This document shows, one piece after another, positions 1 through 8,697 of a stretch of 42,490 nt of DNA. A model generated the notes under the pieces. The model ran no database searches, was not told where the DNA came from, and saw nothing but the letters and a program-made list of their open reading frames with translations. Each line of letters starts with the position of its first letter. Within the stretch, counting starts at the first letter, position 1. Made by a program: the position numbers and the translations under genes. The stretch comes from Streptomyces roseicoloratus (GTDB taxonomy: Bacteria; Actinomycetota; Actinomycetes; Streptomycetales; Streptomycetaceae): contig NZ_SDOY01000074.1 of NCBI RefSeq assembly GCF_004117935.1, positions 1 through 42,490 on the forward strand, read 5' to 3'.

Positions 1-53
1 CCCGGCCCCGGGCGCCCGGCCCCGGGCGTGCACAACCCGGGGCCCGCACAACC

Positions 54-1304
54 TCAGACCCTCGCGCCGTCCCCCTCGAGGGTCTCCGTCAGTTTGAGCG
101 AGGCGCGCGACTCGCGCTCGAAGTCCGTCGACAGCGCGTCGTACGCCTCTTCGTAGACGTCCCAGAAGGCCTCCGCGTCCTCGGCCGTGGCGAGCTTCTT
201 CCACTTGACGGCCGCGGCGTCCAGCTTCCGTGTCAGCTCCGACACCGGCTTGGCCGACGCGTCGGGCCACGCGTGCCCGCGCAGGGCGCTGCTCGCCGAG
301 GTGACGGCCTTGTGGACCCGGGCGGCCCACGCCGTGTTGACCGCGAGATCGGTGTCCACGTCCTCCTCGGGCTCCGCGAAGAGGGCGTCGTCGATCGGGT
401 TCACGTTCCGCAGGTAGTGCACCTGGTGCGCGTCGAGGGTGGACTGGTCACTGCGCAGCGAGACGGTGAAGGGCTCCTTCTCCGTCGCGAAGGCGCAGGT
501 CACCGTGCGGTCGCCGACGCGCCAACTCTCCTTGGTGGGCATGTAGTAGTAGACGAGCGCGTCCTCCGGCACCGCCCAGGTGTCCATGGCGTAGGCGCTG
601 TTCGTCCGGTCGCAGCGCTCCTCGGCCACCCGGTCGATCGCGGACTCGCCCGGCCACCGGGTGAAGCCGGTGAGCTTGAAGCCGCCCGTGACCTCACCCT
701 CGTGCGGGGTGTCGCAGGGCACGGTGTCGACGTCGGTGGTGTAGCTCTCCAGCTTGCCCTTGACGCGGAAGCAGTCGCCCGTGCGCAGCGAGAACGGCGA
801 CTGGGCCGATGCGGCCTCGTCCATGCCCTTCTCGAACTCCCGCCAGACGTCGCCGATCCCGCCGGTCACGAGACCGATCACCAGCAGCAGGGAGGAGAGG
901 GCGGAGAGCACGATGCCGGCGATGGCCATGCCCGCGCCCTTCTGCTGCTTCTTCCGTGCCTGCGGCAGCGCGATCAGGCCGAGGACGAGCCCGAGCGGCG
1001 GCAGGCAGCAGACGATGCCGGAGACGAGCGAGGCGACGGCGAGACCGTTCGTGGTCTGCTGCGGCATCCCGTAGGGACCGGCCCCGGACATGCCCGGAAC
1101 ACCAGGACCACCCGGCCCGTAGGGCCCGTACGGACCGGGCGGCGGAGAGGTGTACGGCCCGGGGCCGACCGCGTACGGTCCCGCGCCGGCCGCGTACGGG
1201 CCGGGCACGGGCTGCCCCTGACCAGGCAGGGGCTGACCCTGCCGGGGCGGCGGCGGGGGCTGCTCCGGGCTCGGAGAATCCTGAGGCGGCTGGACGGGGT
1301 CCAC
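54..1304 (-). CDS. DUF4190/septum-formation-type membrane protein
   Basis: A membrane protein of 416 residues. It opens with a Pro/Gly/Tyr-rich cytoplasmic tail of repeated GPY units, followed by two hydrophobic segments around residues 85-145 that match the DUF4190 arrangement. The outer part has the pattern of the septum-formation family: a TGDCFR start, paired cysteines in VPCDTPHEGEV and EERCD, and a final TCAF strand. The last ~120 residues are charged and helical. I chose the GTG at 1304 because AGGAG lies 10 nt upstream; a GTG at 1349 is possible but has no ribosome site. The role is unknown: the family name comes from a mycobacterial septum protein, and nothing here proves a division role. 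Confidence 0.8.
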   Translation of the reverse strand: MDPVQPPQDSPSPEQPPPPPRQGQPLPGQGQPVPGPYAAGAGPYAVGPGPYTSPPPGPYGPYGPGGPGVPGMSGAGPYGMPQQTTNGLAVASLVSGIVCCLPPLGLVLGLIALPQARKKQQKGAGMAIAGIVLSALSSLLLVIGLVTGGIGDVWREFEKGMDEAASAQSPFSLRTGDCFRVKGKLESYTTDVDTVPCDTPHEGEVTGGFKLTGFTRWPGESAIDRVAEERCDRTNSAYAMDTWAVPEDALVYYYMPTKESWRVGDRTVTCAFATEKEPFTVSLRSDQSTLDAHQVHYLRNVNPIDDALFAEPEEDVDTDLAVNTAWAARVHKAVTSASSALRGHAWPDASAKPVSELTRKLDAAAVKWKKLATAEDAEAFWDVYEEAYDALSTDFERESRASLKLTETLEGDGARV

Positions 1305-1664
1305 GAGTACGGTGCTCCTGTTGGGGCGGGGATCTGGTTCGGCGTTCACGGTCCGGGGACCGGCCACGGACGACCGGCCACGGACGACCGGCCACGGAAC
1401 CGGCCCCCAGCGATCGGCTGCGGTGACCGGCCCCCCCAGCGATCGGCTGTGGTGACCGGCGCACGGCCGGCCGGCCGTGGGCCTTCCGGTCGCAGACCGT
1501 CGGGTTGCAGACCGTCGGGTTGCAGACCGTCGGGTCGCAGGCCGTCCACTGTGCTGGAGACATTCAGCCGTGGACGGGCGCATGCGGACCAGCGGATTTC
1601 CGGTTCCGGATTCAAGCATTCGAACGGCCGCGCGCATCGTACGCGGTCGGGAAGTGGGGGCGAC
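1305..1664. repeat. Gene-free gap holding three short tandem repeats
   Basis: This divergent spacer separates the DUF4190 gene from the serpin gene. It holds a 14-bp unit (cggccacggacgac) nearly three times at 1361-1400, a ~27-bp unit (core cagcgatcggctg) twice at about 1406-1460, and a 15-bp unit (tgcagaccgtcgggt) three times plus a partial copy at 1491-1547. Open frames cross the repeats only because the units lack stop codons. Promoters for both genes must lie here, but I could not identify them. Confidence 0.7.
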
Positions 1665-2975
1665 ATGCGGGGCACGACGGTGCGAGCGGTCAACCGGCTC
1701 ACGGCCCGCTGGGCCGGGGCCCTGCCGGGCGGCACGGACACCGTCCTGTCGGCGACGGGCGTCTGGCCGCTTCTCGCCTTCCTGGCGGACGCCGCCGACG
1801 GTCCCGCCCGCGGCGAGCTGGAAGAGGCCCTCGGCCTGCCGGCCGGACCGGCGGCGGAGGCGGCCCGCGAGCTGCTCGCCGGGCTCGGGCGGATGCGCGG
1901 GGTCGGCTCGGCGATCGGCCTGTGGACCCGGCCGAGCGTGGCGCTGCGCGAGGACTGGACCGCCGGCCTGCCCGAGGCGACGCTGGAACGGCTGGGCGAG
2001 GACGACGAGGACGACGAGCGGCTCCTCGACGCCTGGGCGGACAAGCACACCGGTGGCCTGATACCGCGCATGCCCCTCTCGGTCGACAAGGACACGGAGC
2101 TGGTCCTGGCGTCCGCGCAGGCGGTACGGACGGGCTGGCTGCGCCCGTTCGACGAGGACGTGATGCGGCCCGAGCTGGGTCCATGGGCCGCCGGGCGCCG
2201 GCTGGAGGCGCTGAGCCGCACGACCACGCTGCTCGACCGGGTGGGCGTGGCGGAGACGGGCGCGGGCCCGTTGACGGTCCTGCAGGTGCTCGGCGACACG
2301 GGCGTCGACGTCCATCTGCTGCTCGGCCCGGAGGAGGCCGGCAGCGGCGCGGTCCTGAAGGCCGGCCTGGACGTCCTGGCGGGCACCTTCCGCGCCGTGC
2401 CGGGCACGCTGCTGCCGACGGGCGAGCCCGGCCCGGGCCTGACGGTCCGCAACGTCCGCAGCACTTCGCGGGACCCGTACCTCACCGTGACGACCTCGCC
2501 GTTCTCGCTCGAGGCGGACCACGACCTCCTCGCCCTGCACGGGCTGTTCGGCCTCACCACGGCGCGGGACGCGACCCGCGGCCACTTCCCGGGCGTCGCC
2601 GAGCGTCCCCCGCTGTGCGTGCGGGGCGCCCGGCAGGCGGCGATGGCGCGGTTCGGGGCGAAGGGCTTCGAGTCGGCCGCCGTGACGGCCTTCGCCGTCG
2701 CGGGCGGCGCGGCCGAGGTCCGGCTGCCGTACGTGGTCCGGGGGATCGATCTCACCGTCGACAGGCCGTTCGGCTTCCTGACCGTGCACCGCACCTCGCG
2801 CCTGGTCCTCACGGCCGGCTGGGTACAGGAGCCGGTCCCCTTCGCCCGCCGGGACGAGGACTGGGACGAGGACTGGGACGAGGACCGAGACGAGGACGAG
2901 GAACTGCGACTGCGCACCGGGCGCTGGATGGCGCAGAGCCTGTCAGAGCCAGGTGACACCCTGGGCGCGTGCTGA
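1665..2975 (+). CDS. Serpin-family protein
   Basis: A 436-residue protein with a serpin fold, a family of mostly suicide inhibitors of serine or cysteine proteases. The C-terminal signature is clear: VDRPFGFL at residues 365-372, then a strand ending near the usual VLxxGxV. The reactive-loop hinge is readable at about 331-345 as GAKGFESAAVTAF, close to the small-residue hinge of inhibitory serpins. There is no signal peptide, so the product is probably cytoplasmic. Residues 398-413 form an unusual acidic tail made of DEDW repeats beyond the normal serpin end. The ATG at 1665 follows a GGGGG tract at suitable spacing. The following frame starts inside its stop codon region. The target protease is unknown. 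Confidence 0.82.
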   Translation: MRGTTVRAVNRLTARWAGALPGGTDTVLSATGVWPLLAFLADAADGPARGELEEALGLPAGPAAEAARELLAGLGRMRGVGSAIGLWTRPSVALREDWTAGLPEATLERLGEDDEDDERLLDAWADKHTGGLIPRMPLSVDKDTELVLASAQAVRTGWLRPFDEDVMRPELGPWAAGRRLEALSRTTTLLDRVGVAETGAGPLTVLQVLGDTGVDVHLLLGPEEAGSGAVLKAGLDVLAGTFRAVPGTLLPTGEPGPGLTVRNVRSTSRDPYLTVTTSPFSLEADHDLLALHGLFGLTTARDATRGHFPGVAERPPLCVRGARQAAMARFGAKGFESAAVTAFAVAGGAAEVRLPYVVRGIDLTVDRPFGFLTVHRTSRLVLTAGWVQEPVPFARRDEDWDEDWDEDRDEDEELRLRTGRWMAQSLSEPGDTLGAC

Positions 2976-3723
2976 TCGATGGATACGAGGACGCCCCTCT
3001 CGTTGCGGCGGAGGATCTGCTGGCTCTGCCGGGGTTCTGGGCCGCCTACCTGCTGTGGATGTGCCAGACCGAGGAGAACGAACCGGACCCGCTGTGGTTC
3101 GGCGCTGACGAGGCCGACACGGACGCCGCGTACGAGGCGCTGACCGATGAGGAGCGCTGGCCGGTCTTCCGCATCCCGTTCGCCGACGACCACAGCGCGC
3201 TCATCGTGGGCCGCAACTTCGCCGACGACCTGGGCACGGAGTACTTCGTCTCCCACCCCGAGTGGGACCGGCACGGACACCTGGCCACCGTCGACGGGCA
3301 CCAGGCCGGCCCTGGACTGTCCTGGCGCGAGCTCACGCACATCGCCGGCACTCCCGACGTCAAGGCGCCCGGCGTCCACGCACCGCAGCCCGCCTGCTGC
3401 TTCTGCTTCCGGCACTCGGAGACAGCGACCTGCCCACTGCCGCGGCCGCGCTGATCGGCGACGCGCTCCTCCGGGTGGGCGTCGCCGAGGACCAGGCGCC
3501 TGAGGTGGCAGATGCCCTCCTCCGCGACCACCCCTTGTGGGAGCCGGCGGAATGGGCCCTGCCCTCGCCCTCCCCGCTCTCAGGTACCACCCAGCACTTT
3601 CCCGGCATCCTGCACTGCGACGAGCCCCACAGCCCGCGGTGCGGAGTCCGGCTCGCCCAAGGCATCACCCGCGAGCACAGCGACCGGTTGGCCCGGGCAC
3701 TCGGCACCTGGCCCACGCCGTAA
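2969..3723 (+). pseudogene. Frameshifted conserved hypothetical gene
   Basis: Two reading frames join into one protein of about 250 residues. The first half (GTG 2969 to about 3390) reads through LPGFWAAYLLW and WPVFRIPFADDHSAL; the second half (about 3390 to the TAA at 3723) reads LLLLLPALGDSDLPTAAAAL and LAQGITREHSDRLARALGTW. Loss of one base near 3384-3392 explains the switch, because in the first frame the text turns into an implausible Cys-rich run. The start overlaps the serpin stop by 7 nt, suggesting coupled translation. I do not recognise a domain. It could be a real mutation or a sequencing error in a C-rich tract. Confidence 0.6.
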
Positions 3724-4049
3724 GCACCTGCCCCGGGCAATAGGCACGCGAGACGGAAGGAAGCAAGCAAGCACCGGCGCGCTACCAGAAGTCAGCAACA
3801 CGCTTCCTGTCGCCAACGGACCGTTCTCGGCGGTGACCGACAAACGCTGCTGCCTCTCGGCGGGACGCCCGCTGCGCCCAAGCCAGAGGGGCGGCCGCCC
3901 GATCGGCGACAAACCAGGCGACAAACCAGGCGACAAACCAGAAGGGCGGCCGCCCGATCGGCGACCGCCCCTCACGCGTTCCTCGGCTCCCTCACGTACG
4001 CGCCGTCACGCAGGCGTCACGCGCGTACGGGGACCGCTCCCCGCGGGCG
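3724..4049. repeat. Gene-free gap with short direct repeats
   Basis: No gene is evident. A 22-bp unit built around the palindrome gggcggccgccc occurs at about 3889-3910 and again at about 3944-3965. Between the copies, a 12-bp unit (gcgacaaaccag) is repeated three times at 3906-3941. The repeated palindromes may act as a terminator for the convergent genes on either side, but no U-tract is present. Confidence 0.55.
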
Positions 4050-5630
4050 TCAGAACTGCAGCGCCCAGGAGTCGATCCTGCCGGTGTCCCAGGAGTAGTT
4101 GTCCGTGACCCGCAGCTTCCACGTGCCGTTCGCGACCTCCGAGGAGGCGTCGACGGTGTAGGTGGTGTTGATGTTGTCCGCGCTGCCGCCCGAACCGAAG
4201 GACTTCAGCGTGTACACGGTGCCGTCGGGCGCGATCAGCTGGATCCGGAGGTCGCCGATGTAGGTGTGGACGATGTTCACCGGCACCTGGAGGGCGGACG
4301 GGGCGTTGCCGGAGACTCCGCTGACGGTGATCGGGGACTCGACGGTCGCGTTGTCCCTGATCGCGTAGTCCGTGGTGTTCTCGAAGCGGTCGCCGGTGGG
4401 CGGCGGGGTGGTGCCGCCGTCACCGACGTACAGCAGCCGGTTCGGCGAGCCGGAGCCGGGGTTTCCGACCACGTTCGGGGTGGCGGCGTTGACGAGCGCG
4501 GTGGCGACGGCCGCCGGGGTCGCGGTCGGGTTGGCGCCCAGGTAGAGGGCGGCCGCGCCGACGACGTGCGGGGTGGCCATCGACGTGCCGGAGATGGTGT
4601 TGGTGGCCGTGTCGCTGCTGTTCCAGGCCGAGGTGATGGAGGAGCCCGGCGCGAAGATGTCGAGGACGCTGCCATAGTTCGAGTAGCTGGCGCGGGCGTC
4701 GCTGGACGTGGTGGCGCCGACCGTGATGGCCTCGCTGACGCGGGCGGGCGAGTAGCCGGAGGCGTTGGAGCTCTCGTTGCCGGCGGCGACGCCGTAGGTG
4801 ACGCCGGAGGCGATGGACCGGCGCACGGCCTCGTCGAGGACCGAGTCGGCGCCTCCGCCGAGGCTCATGTTGGCGACGGCCGGCTTCACGGCGTTCTGCG
4901 TGACCCAGTCGATGCCGGCGACGACCTGCTCGGTGGTGCCCGAGCCGCTGTTGTCGAGGACGCGGACGCCGACGATCTTCGCCTTTTTGGCGACGCCGTA
5001 CTTGCTGCCCGCGACGGTGCCGGCGACGTGGGTGCCGTGGCCGTGGCCGTCCTGGGCGGTGTTGTCGTTGTCGATGGCGTCGTAGCCGTTGAAGGCCCGG
5101 CCGCCGAAGTCGCTGTGGCTGATGCGGACGCCGGTGTCGATGATGTACGCCGTGACGCCCTGGCCCGCGCTGTCCGGGTAGGTGTAGCTCTGGTTGAGCG
5201 GGAGGGCCTTCTGGTCGAGCCGGTCGAGGCCCCAGGACGGGGGCGAGGGCTGCGTGCCGTCCACGTGGAAGACGCGGTTCTGGCTGACGGACGCGACGGC
5301 CGGGTCGGCGGCGAGCTTCTTGGCCTGGGCCTCGGACAGCTCGATGGAGTAACCGTTGAGCGCGGCGGTGTACGTCCGCTTGATCTTGGCTCCGAACTTG
5401 GTCGCGATCGCCCGGCCCTGCGCGGTCTCCGCCTGGGCGGCGGACTCGCGCAGGGTGACGATGTAGCTGTTGGCGACGGTCCCTTCGGCGCCGGCGTTCA
5501 GGATGACGCCTTCGGCGGCGGTCCCGGCGGCGTTGGCCGGGAGGGCGGAGAGGGAGCCGAGCGCCAGGGCCGCTACGGCTATGGCGCCGGCAGCGGCGAG
5601 TCGGCGCCGCGAATCACGCATCACGGACAT
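4050..5630 (-). CDS. Secreted subtilisin-like serine protease with P domain
   Basis: A 526-residue S8 peptidase. Residues 1-35 form a signal peptide (RRR, then a hydrophobic run ending ANAA). Residues 54-122 are an inhibitor I9 propeptide. The catalytic domain shows the full triad: Asp165 in IIDTGV, His201 in HGHGTHVAG and Ser350 in [10 protein letters not shown], with the oxyanion Asn285 in AAGN. A short Pro/Thr linker leads to a C-terminal P/homoB domain (about 420-526) of the kind found in convertases, here ending DSWALQF. The protein should be exported, self-cleaved and active outside the cell. The ATG at 5630 is chosen because AGGAGG lies 9 nt upstream; an in-frame ATG at 5621 lacks this. 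It is transcribed divergently from the threonine-synthase-like gene. Confidence 0.93.
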   Translation of the reverse strand: MSVMRDSRRRLAAAGAIAVAALALGSLSALPANAAGTAAEGVILNAGAEGTVANSYIVTLRESAAQAETAQGRAIATKFGAKIKRTYTAALNGYSIELSEAQAKKLAADPAVASVSQNRVFHVDGTQPSPPSWGLDRLDQKALPLNQSYTYPDSAGQGVTAYIIDTGVRISHSDFGGRAFNGYDAIDNDNTAQDGHGHGTHVAGTVAGSKYGVAKKAKIVGVRVLDNSGSGTTEQVVAGIDWVTQNAVKPAVANMSLGGGADSVLDEAVRRSIASGVTYGVAAGNESSNASGYSPARVSEAITVGATTSSDARASYSNYGSVLDIFAPGSSITSAWNSSDTATNTISGTSMATPHVVGAAALYLGANPTATPAAVATALVNAATPNVVGNPGSGSPNRLLYVGDGGTTPPPTGDRFENTTDYAIRDNATVESPITVSGVSGNAPSALQVPVNIVHTYIGDLRIQLIAPDGTVYTLKSFGSGGSADNINTTYTVDASSEVANGTWKLRVTDNYSWDTGRIDSWALQF

Positions 5631-5901
5631 GTGAGGGGTCCTCCTCATAGGTGGTGCGTTGCTGTGGGGGTTGTCGAGCACGGTGGTCGTCGAGCGCGGT
5701 GGTCGTCGAGCGCGAGGAACGTTGAGCGCGAGGAACGTTGAGCGATGTACGTCGAGCACGACCTCGCTCGGCAGGGACATGACAATGCGACAGGGAATCC
5801 CCGCCGCCGTCATGTCCGGCCACCGAGCGAAAGGTTGACGGATCCATAGGAATCCCACAAGAGCGCCGGGCGCCCCGTAACGCGACCGCCACAGGACTGT
5901 C
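5631..5901. repeat. Divergent spacer with degenerate ~16-bp tandem repeats
   Basis: Positions 5673-5760 carry about five degenerate copies of a unit resembling gtcgtcgagcgcggtg, partly converted to gttgagcgcgaggaac. The spacer must contain promoters for both flanking genes. Beyond the repeats I see nothing I can name. Confidence 0.5.
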
Positions 5902-7194
5902 ATGCTGGGGATCATGACCGACTACGTGTGCCCCCGGTGCCGTACGACGGCACCCGACACGGCCCTCACCTGGTGTTGTCCCCGCTGCCGCGGCCCCTGG
6001 GACCTGGCGTTCGCCGCGGCCCCGGTCTCACTCCGGTCACTCGCGTCACTTCCGCCACGTGTGAATTCCTTGTGGCGTTACGCGGAGGCCTTGCCGCTGG
6101 CGGAGGCACAGCCGTCGACGGAGGCGGCGCCATCGGCGGAGGCACAACCGCCCGCGAAGGCACAACCGCCGGCGGAAGCATTGCCGCCCGCGGAAGCATT
6201 GCCGTCGGCGGAGGAGACGACCGAGGCGTCAGGCGGTACCACCCGCCGGGCCGACCGGTCCGGCCCGCCGCCGCTGTCCCTCGGCGAGGGCCGTACGCCA
6301 CTGGTCCCGCTCACCGACACCGTTTCGGCCAAACTCGACTTCCTCATGCCCACGTTGTCGTTCAAGGACCGGGGCGCCGTGATGCTCGCCGAGCTGGCCC
6401 GCCGGCTCGGGCCGCGCACCGTGATCGCCGACAGCAGCGGCAACGCGGGCACCGCCGTCGCCGCGTACTGCGCACGGGCCGGACTCGACTGCTCCGTGTA
6501 CGTACCGGAGGGGACCTCCCCGAAGAAGCTGGAGCAGATCCGCGCCCACGGCGCCCGTACGGTCCTCGTCCCCGGCGACCGCGAGGCCACCGCGCGGGCG
6601 GCGCGCGCGGCGGCCGACGAGCCGGGCGTCTTCTACGCCTCGCACGTGTACAACCCGCACTTCCTGCACGGCACGAAGACCTACGCGTACGAACTGTGGG
6701 AGGAGCTCGGCGGCCGGCTCCCCGACACCCTGGTCCTGCCGGTCGGCAACGGGACACTGCTGCTCGGCGTGGCCCTCGCCGTCGAGGAGCTGTACGGCCA
6801 CGGGCTCGTCGACCGCCGCCCCGTCCTCGTCGCCGTCCAGGCCGAGGCGGTCGCCCCGCTGGCGGCGGCCTTCCACGCGGGCGCGGAGGAGCTGCCGGGT
6901 CCCGCGGAGGTCCGCCGCACCCTCGCCGAGGGCATCGCGATCCCCGCGCCGCCCCGCGCGGCACAGATCCTGCACGCGGTACGGGCCTCCGGCGGAACGT
7001 TCCGCACCGTGACGGAGGACCAGATCCGCGCCGCCCAGCTCGACCTGGCGCGGCGGGGCCTGTACGTGGAGCCGACGGGAGTCGCCTGCTGGGCGGCCGT
7101 ACGAGCGGCACCGGAGCGCCCGGGAACGACGGTCGTCCCGCTGTGCGGCGCGGGAGCGAAGACGGGCCTGGCGACGGAGTCCGGGGAGGGGTGA
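5902..7194 (+). CDS. Threonine-synthase-like PLP-dependent enzyme with zinc ribbon
   Basis: A fold-type II PLP enzyme of 430 residues. An N-terminal zinc ribbon is visible as CPRC (10-13) and CCPRC (25-29). Residues 61-105 are a low-complexity Ala/Pro/Glu linker of repeated EALP/EAQP units. The catalytic domain starts near residue 120: Lys155 in SFKDRG is the expected PLP lysine, SSGNAGTAVA binds the cofactor ring, and PVGNGTLLLG is the glycine loop. This matches threonine synthase (O-phosphohomoserine to threonine) and close relatives. No thr genes are adjacent, so the substrate is uncertain. The start at 5902 follows AGGA by 5 nt; the in-frame ATG at 5914 would also keep the zinc ribbon. 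Confidence 0.85.
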   Translation: MLGIMTDYVCPRCRTTAPDTALTWCCPRCRGPWDLAFAAAPVSLRSLASLPPRVNSLWRYAEALPLAEAQPSTEAAPSAEAQPPAKAQPPAEALPPAEALPSAEETTEASGGTTRRADRSGPPPLSLGEGRTPLVPLTDTVSAKLDFLMPTLSFKDRGAVMLAELARRLGPRTVIADSSGNAGTAVAAYCARAGLDCSVYVPEGTSPKKLEQIRAHGARTVLVPGDREATARAARAAADEPGVFYASHVYNPHFLHGTKTYAYELWEELGGRLPDTLVLPVGNGTLLLGVALAVEELYGHGLVDRRPVLVAVQAEAVAPLAAAFHAGAEELPGPAEVRRTLAEGIAIPAPPRAAQILHAVRASGGTFRTVTEDQIRAAQLDLARRGLYVEPTGVACWAAVRAAPERPGTTVVPLCGAGAKTGLATESGEG

Positions 7195-7289
7195 CGGCTC
7201 GGCGGGGGGGGCGGAGGCGGTGGCGGATCGGCCGGAGGCGGTGGCAGATCGTCCGAAGCCGACGGCGGATCAGCCGGAGGCGGTGGCGG

Positions 7290-7772
7290 TCAGTCCGTCC
7301 AGTAGGTGTCGTGCTTGACGAAGAACTCCGTGCGTTCCTCGTCCGTCATCCCGGCGACCGTCGACACCTTCTCGAAGTACTCCTCGCGGGGCGCGCCCGG
7401 CGCGAACAGCAGCAGCATGGAGGCGGGTTCGTGGGAGTCGTTGCGGAAGGCGTGCAGGCCGCCGGTCGGCACGTAGAGGAAGTCGCCCTTCTCGGCGTCG
7501 ACCCAGCGCTCACCGTCGTACAGCCGGACCGTCCCGTCGAGGATGAAGAAGGTCTCGGAGATGGTGCGGTGGAAGTGGGTCGACGGCCCGCCGGCCCTGG
7601 CCTGCATGTCGATCCGGTAGAGGCCGAACTCCCCGCCGGTGGACGCGGTGGTGGCGAGGTAGTGGGTCCGCGTCCCGCCCGGGGACACGAACTCCGGGGG
7701 CGTACCGGCGGGCCGGAAGGCGGCCGTGATCTCGCCGGTCTCGCCGTGGTAGCGGGGCTCGGGGTACGACAT
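7290..7772 (-). CDS. Cupin-domain protein
   Basis: A 160-residue single-domain cupin. The first cupin motif is STHFHRTISETFFILDG, with the HxH and Glu metal ligands; the second motif is GDFLYVPTGGLHAFRN, with the last His. Such proteins bind a metal and act as small dioxygenases, isomerases or binding proteins. The C-terminal tail (EEYFEKVSTVAGMTDEERTEFF) resembles quercetinase/pirin-like cupins, but the substrate cannot be read from the sequence. The ATG at 7772 follows GGAG by 7 nt. It converges with the threonine-synthase-like gene across a 95-bp spacer of repeated cggaggcggtggc units. Confidence 0.85.
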   Translation of the reverse strand: MSYPEPRYHGETGEITAAFRPAGTPPEFVSPGGTRTHYLATTASTGGEFGLYRIDMQARAGGPSTHFHRTISETFFILDGTVRLYDGERWVDAEKGDFLYVPTGGLHAFRNDSHEPASMLLLFAPGAPREEYFEKVSTVAGMTDEERTEFFVKHDTYWTD

Positions 7773-7788
7773 GGGTGGGCTCCGTTCG

Positions 7789-8121
7789 TCAGGCGACCGG
7801 TCCGGCCGCACCCTGTTCGTACCGGAACTCCGGCACCCGCGTCTCCAGCCACTCCGCACCCGCCCACCCCGCTGTGAGCAGGGTCGCGAGGACGGCGAGG
7901 GCGAGGACGGCCGGGGACCGGCGGCGGAACAGCGCCCAGACTCCGAGGGCGAGGGCCGGGGTGCCGAGCAGCATCACCGGCAGCTCCAGCCAGACCACGC
8001 TGAAGTCCCGTCCCTCACCCTCGAACCCGCCGGTCAGGGCGGGAGTCGCGCCGATGCCCCACACAACGAGCGCGACACCGAACCCGCCGAGCACGGCCAG
8101 GAAGCCGATTCCGTCCTTCAT
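7789..8121 (-). CDS. Small membrane protein, three helices
   Basis: A 110-residue protein with three hydrophobic segments: about residues 7-27 (LAVLGGFGVALVVWGIGAT), 44-64 (LELPVMLLGTPALALGVWAL) and 70-88 (AVLALAVLATLLTAGWAGA). No known domain is recognised. It ends 17 bp before the cupin start on the same strand, so the two may form an operon. The ATG at 8121 (or the GTG just before it) begins the plausible protein; the longer open frame upstream is low-complexity repeat DNA. No ribosome site is visible at either. Confidence 0.6.
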   Translation of the reverse strand: MKDGIGFLAVLGGFGVALVVWGIGATPALTGGFEGEGRDFSVVWLELPVMLLGTPALALGVWALFRRRSPAVLALAVLATLLTAGWAGAEWLETRVPEFRYEQGAAGPVA

Positions 8122-8697
8122 CACACGAGGAAGGACGCCGGCCGTCCGGCCGGCGGTTCGGTCCGTCCTGGCCGAAATCAGAACTCGTCGACACCGTTGC
8201 GGAGTTCCAGAGTCCGGTAACCGGTGTCGACGGCGGCCTCGTCGGGGGCCGGGCGGTCCGCAGGCCGGGTCTATGACGACGCCTTCCTGCGGAAGCAGAG
8301 GGAACGGAGGAAGCGGAGGAAGCGGAGGAAACGGAGGAAACGGAGGCCGCCGAAGCACGGCGGAGCCGGAAGCTCCGGCCGTGGTGGAGGGGCCCTGGCC
8401 ACCGGTCACGGGTGACGGGTGACGGCTCACGGGGGCACGGATCCACGGGGCACGGGTCACGGGCTATGGGCCGTGGGCCGTGGGCCGTGGGCAACGGGCA
8501 ACGGGCAACGGGCAACGGGCAACGGGCAACGGGCAACGGGCAACGGGGCATGATCACGGTCACAGCCACAGCCACAGCCACAGCCACAGGTCACCCGAAT
8601 GGCCCTGCCGCGTTGCCGCGCCTGCGCCGGGGCCATCGCATGAAGGGAGCGGCAGGGGCCCGGACGGGCGGGACCACCGGAAGGCAGGAAAGGCGCC
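8122..8697. repeat. 576-bp gap with three different tandem arrays
   Basis: No gene is supported. Three arrays follow one another: a 9-bp unit (cggaggaag/cggaggaaa) nearly five times at 8305-8346; a 7-bp unit, first ccgtggg three times at 8471-8491 and then caacggg eight times at 8492-8547; and a 6-bp unit (cacagc) five times at 8561-8590. Positions 8391-8465 add looser ggtcacggg-type repeats. Long open frames cross the region only because of the repeats. Confidence 0.8.

Noticed and set aside
273..1664. Long + strand open frame upstream of the serpin start
   Set aside because: It is the shadow of the DUF4190 gene plus repeat DNA; the serpin family pattern starts only after 1665.
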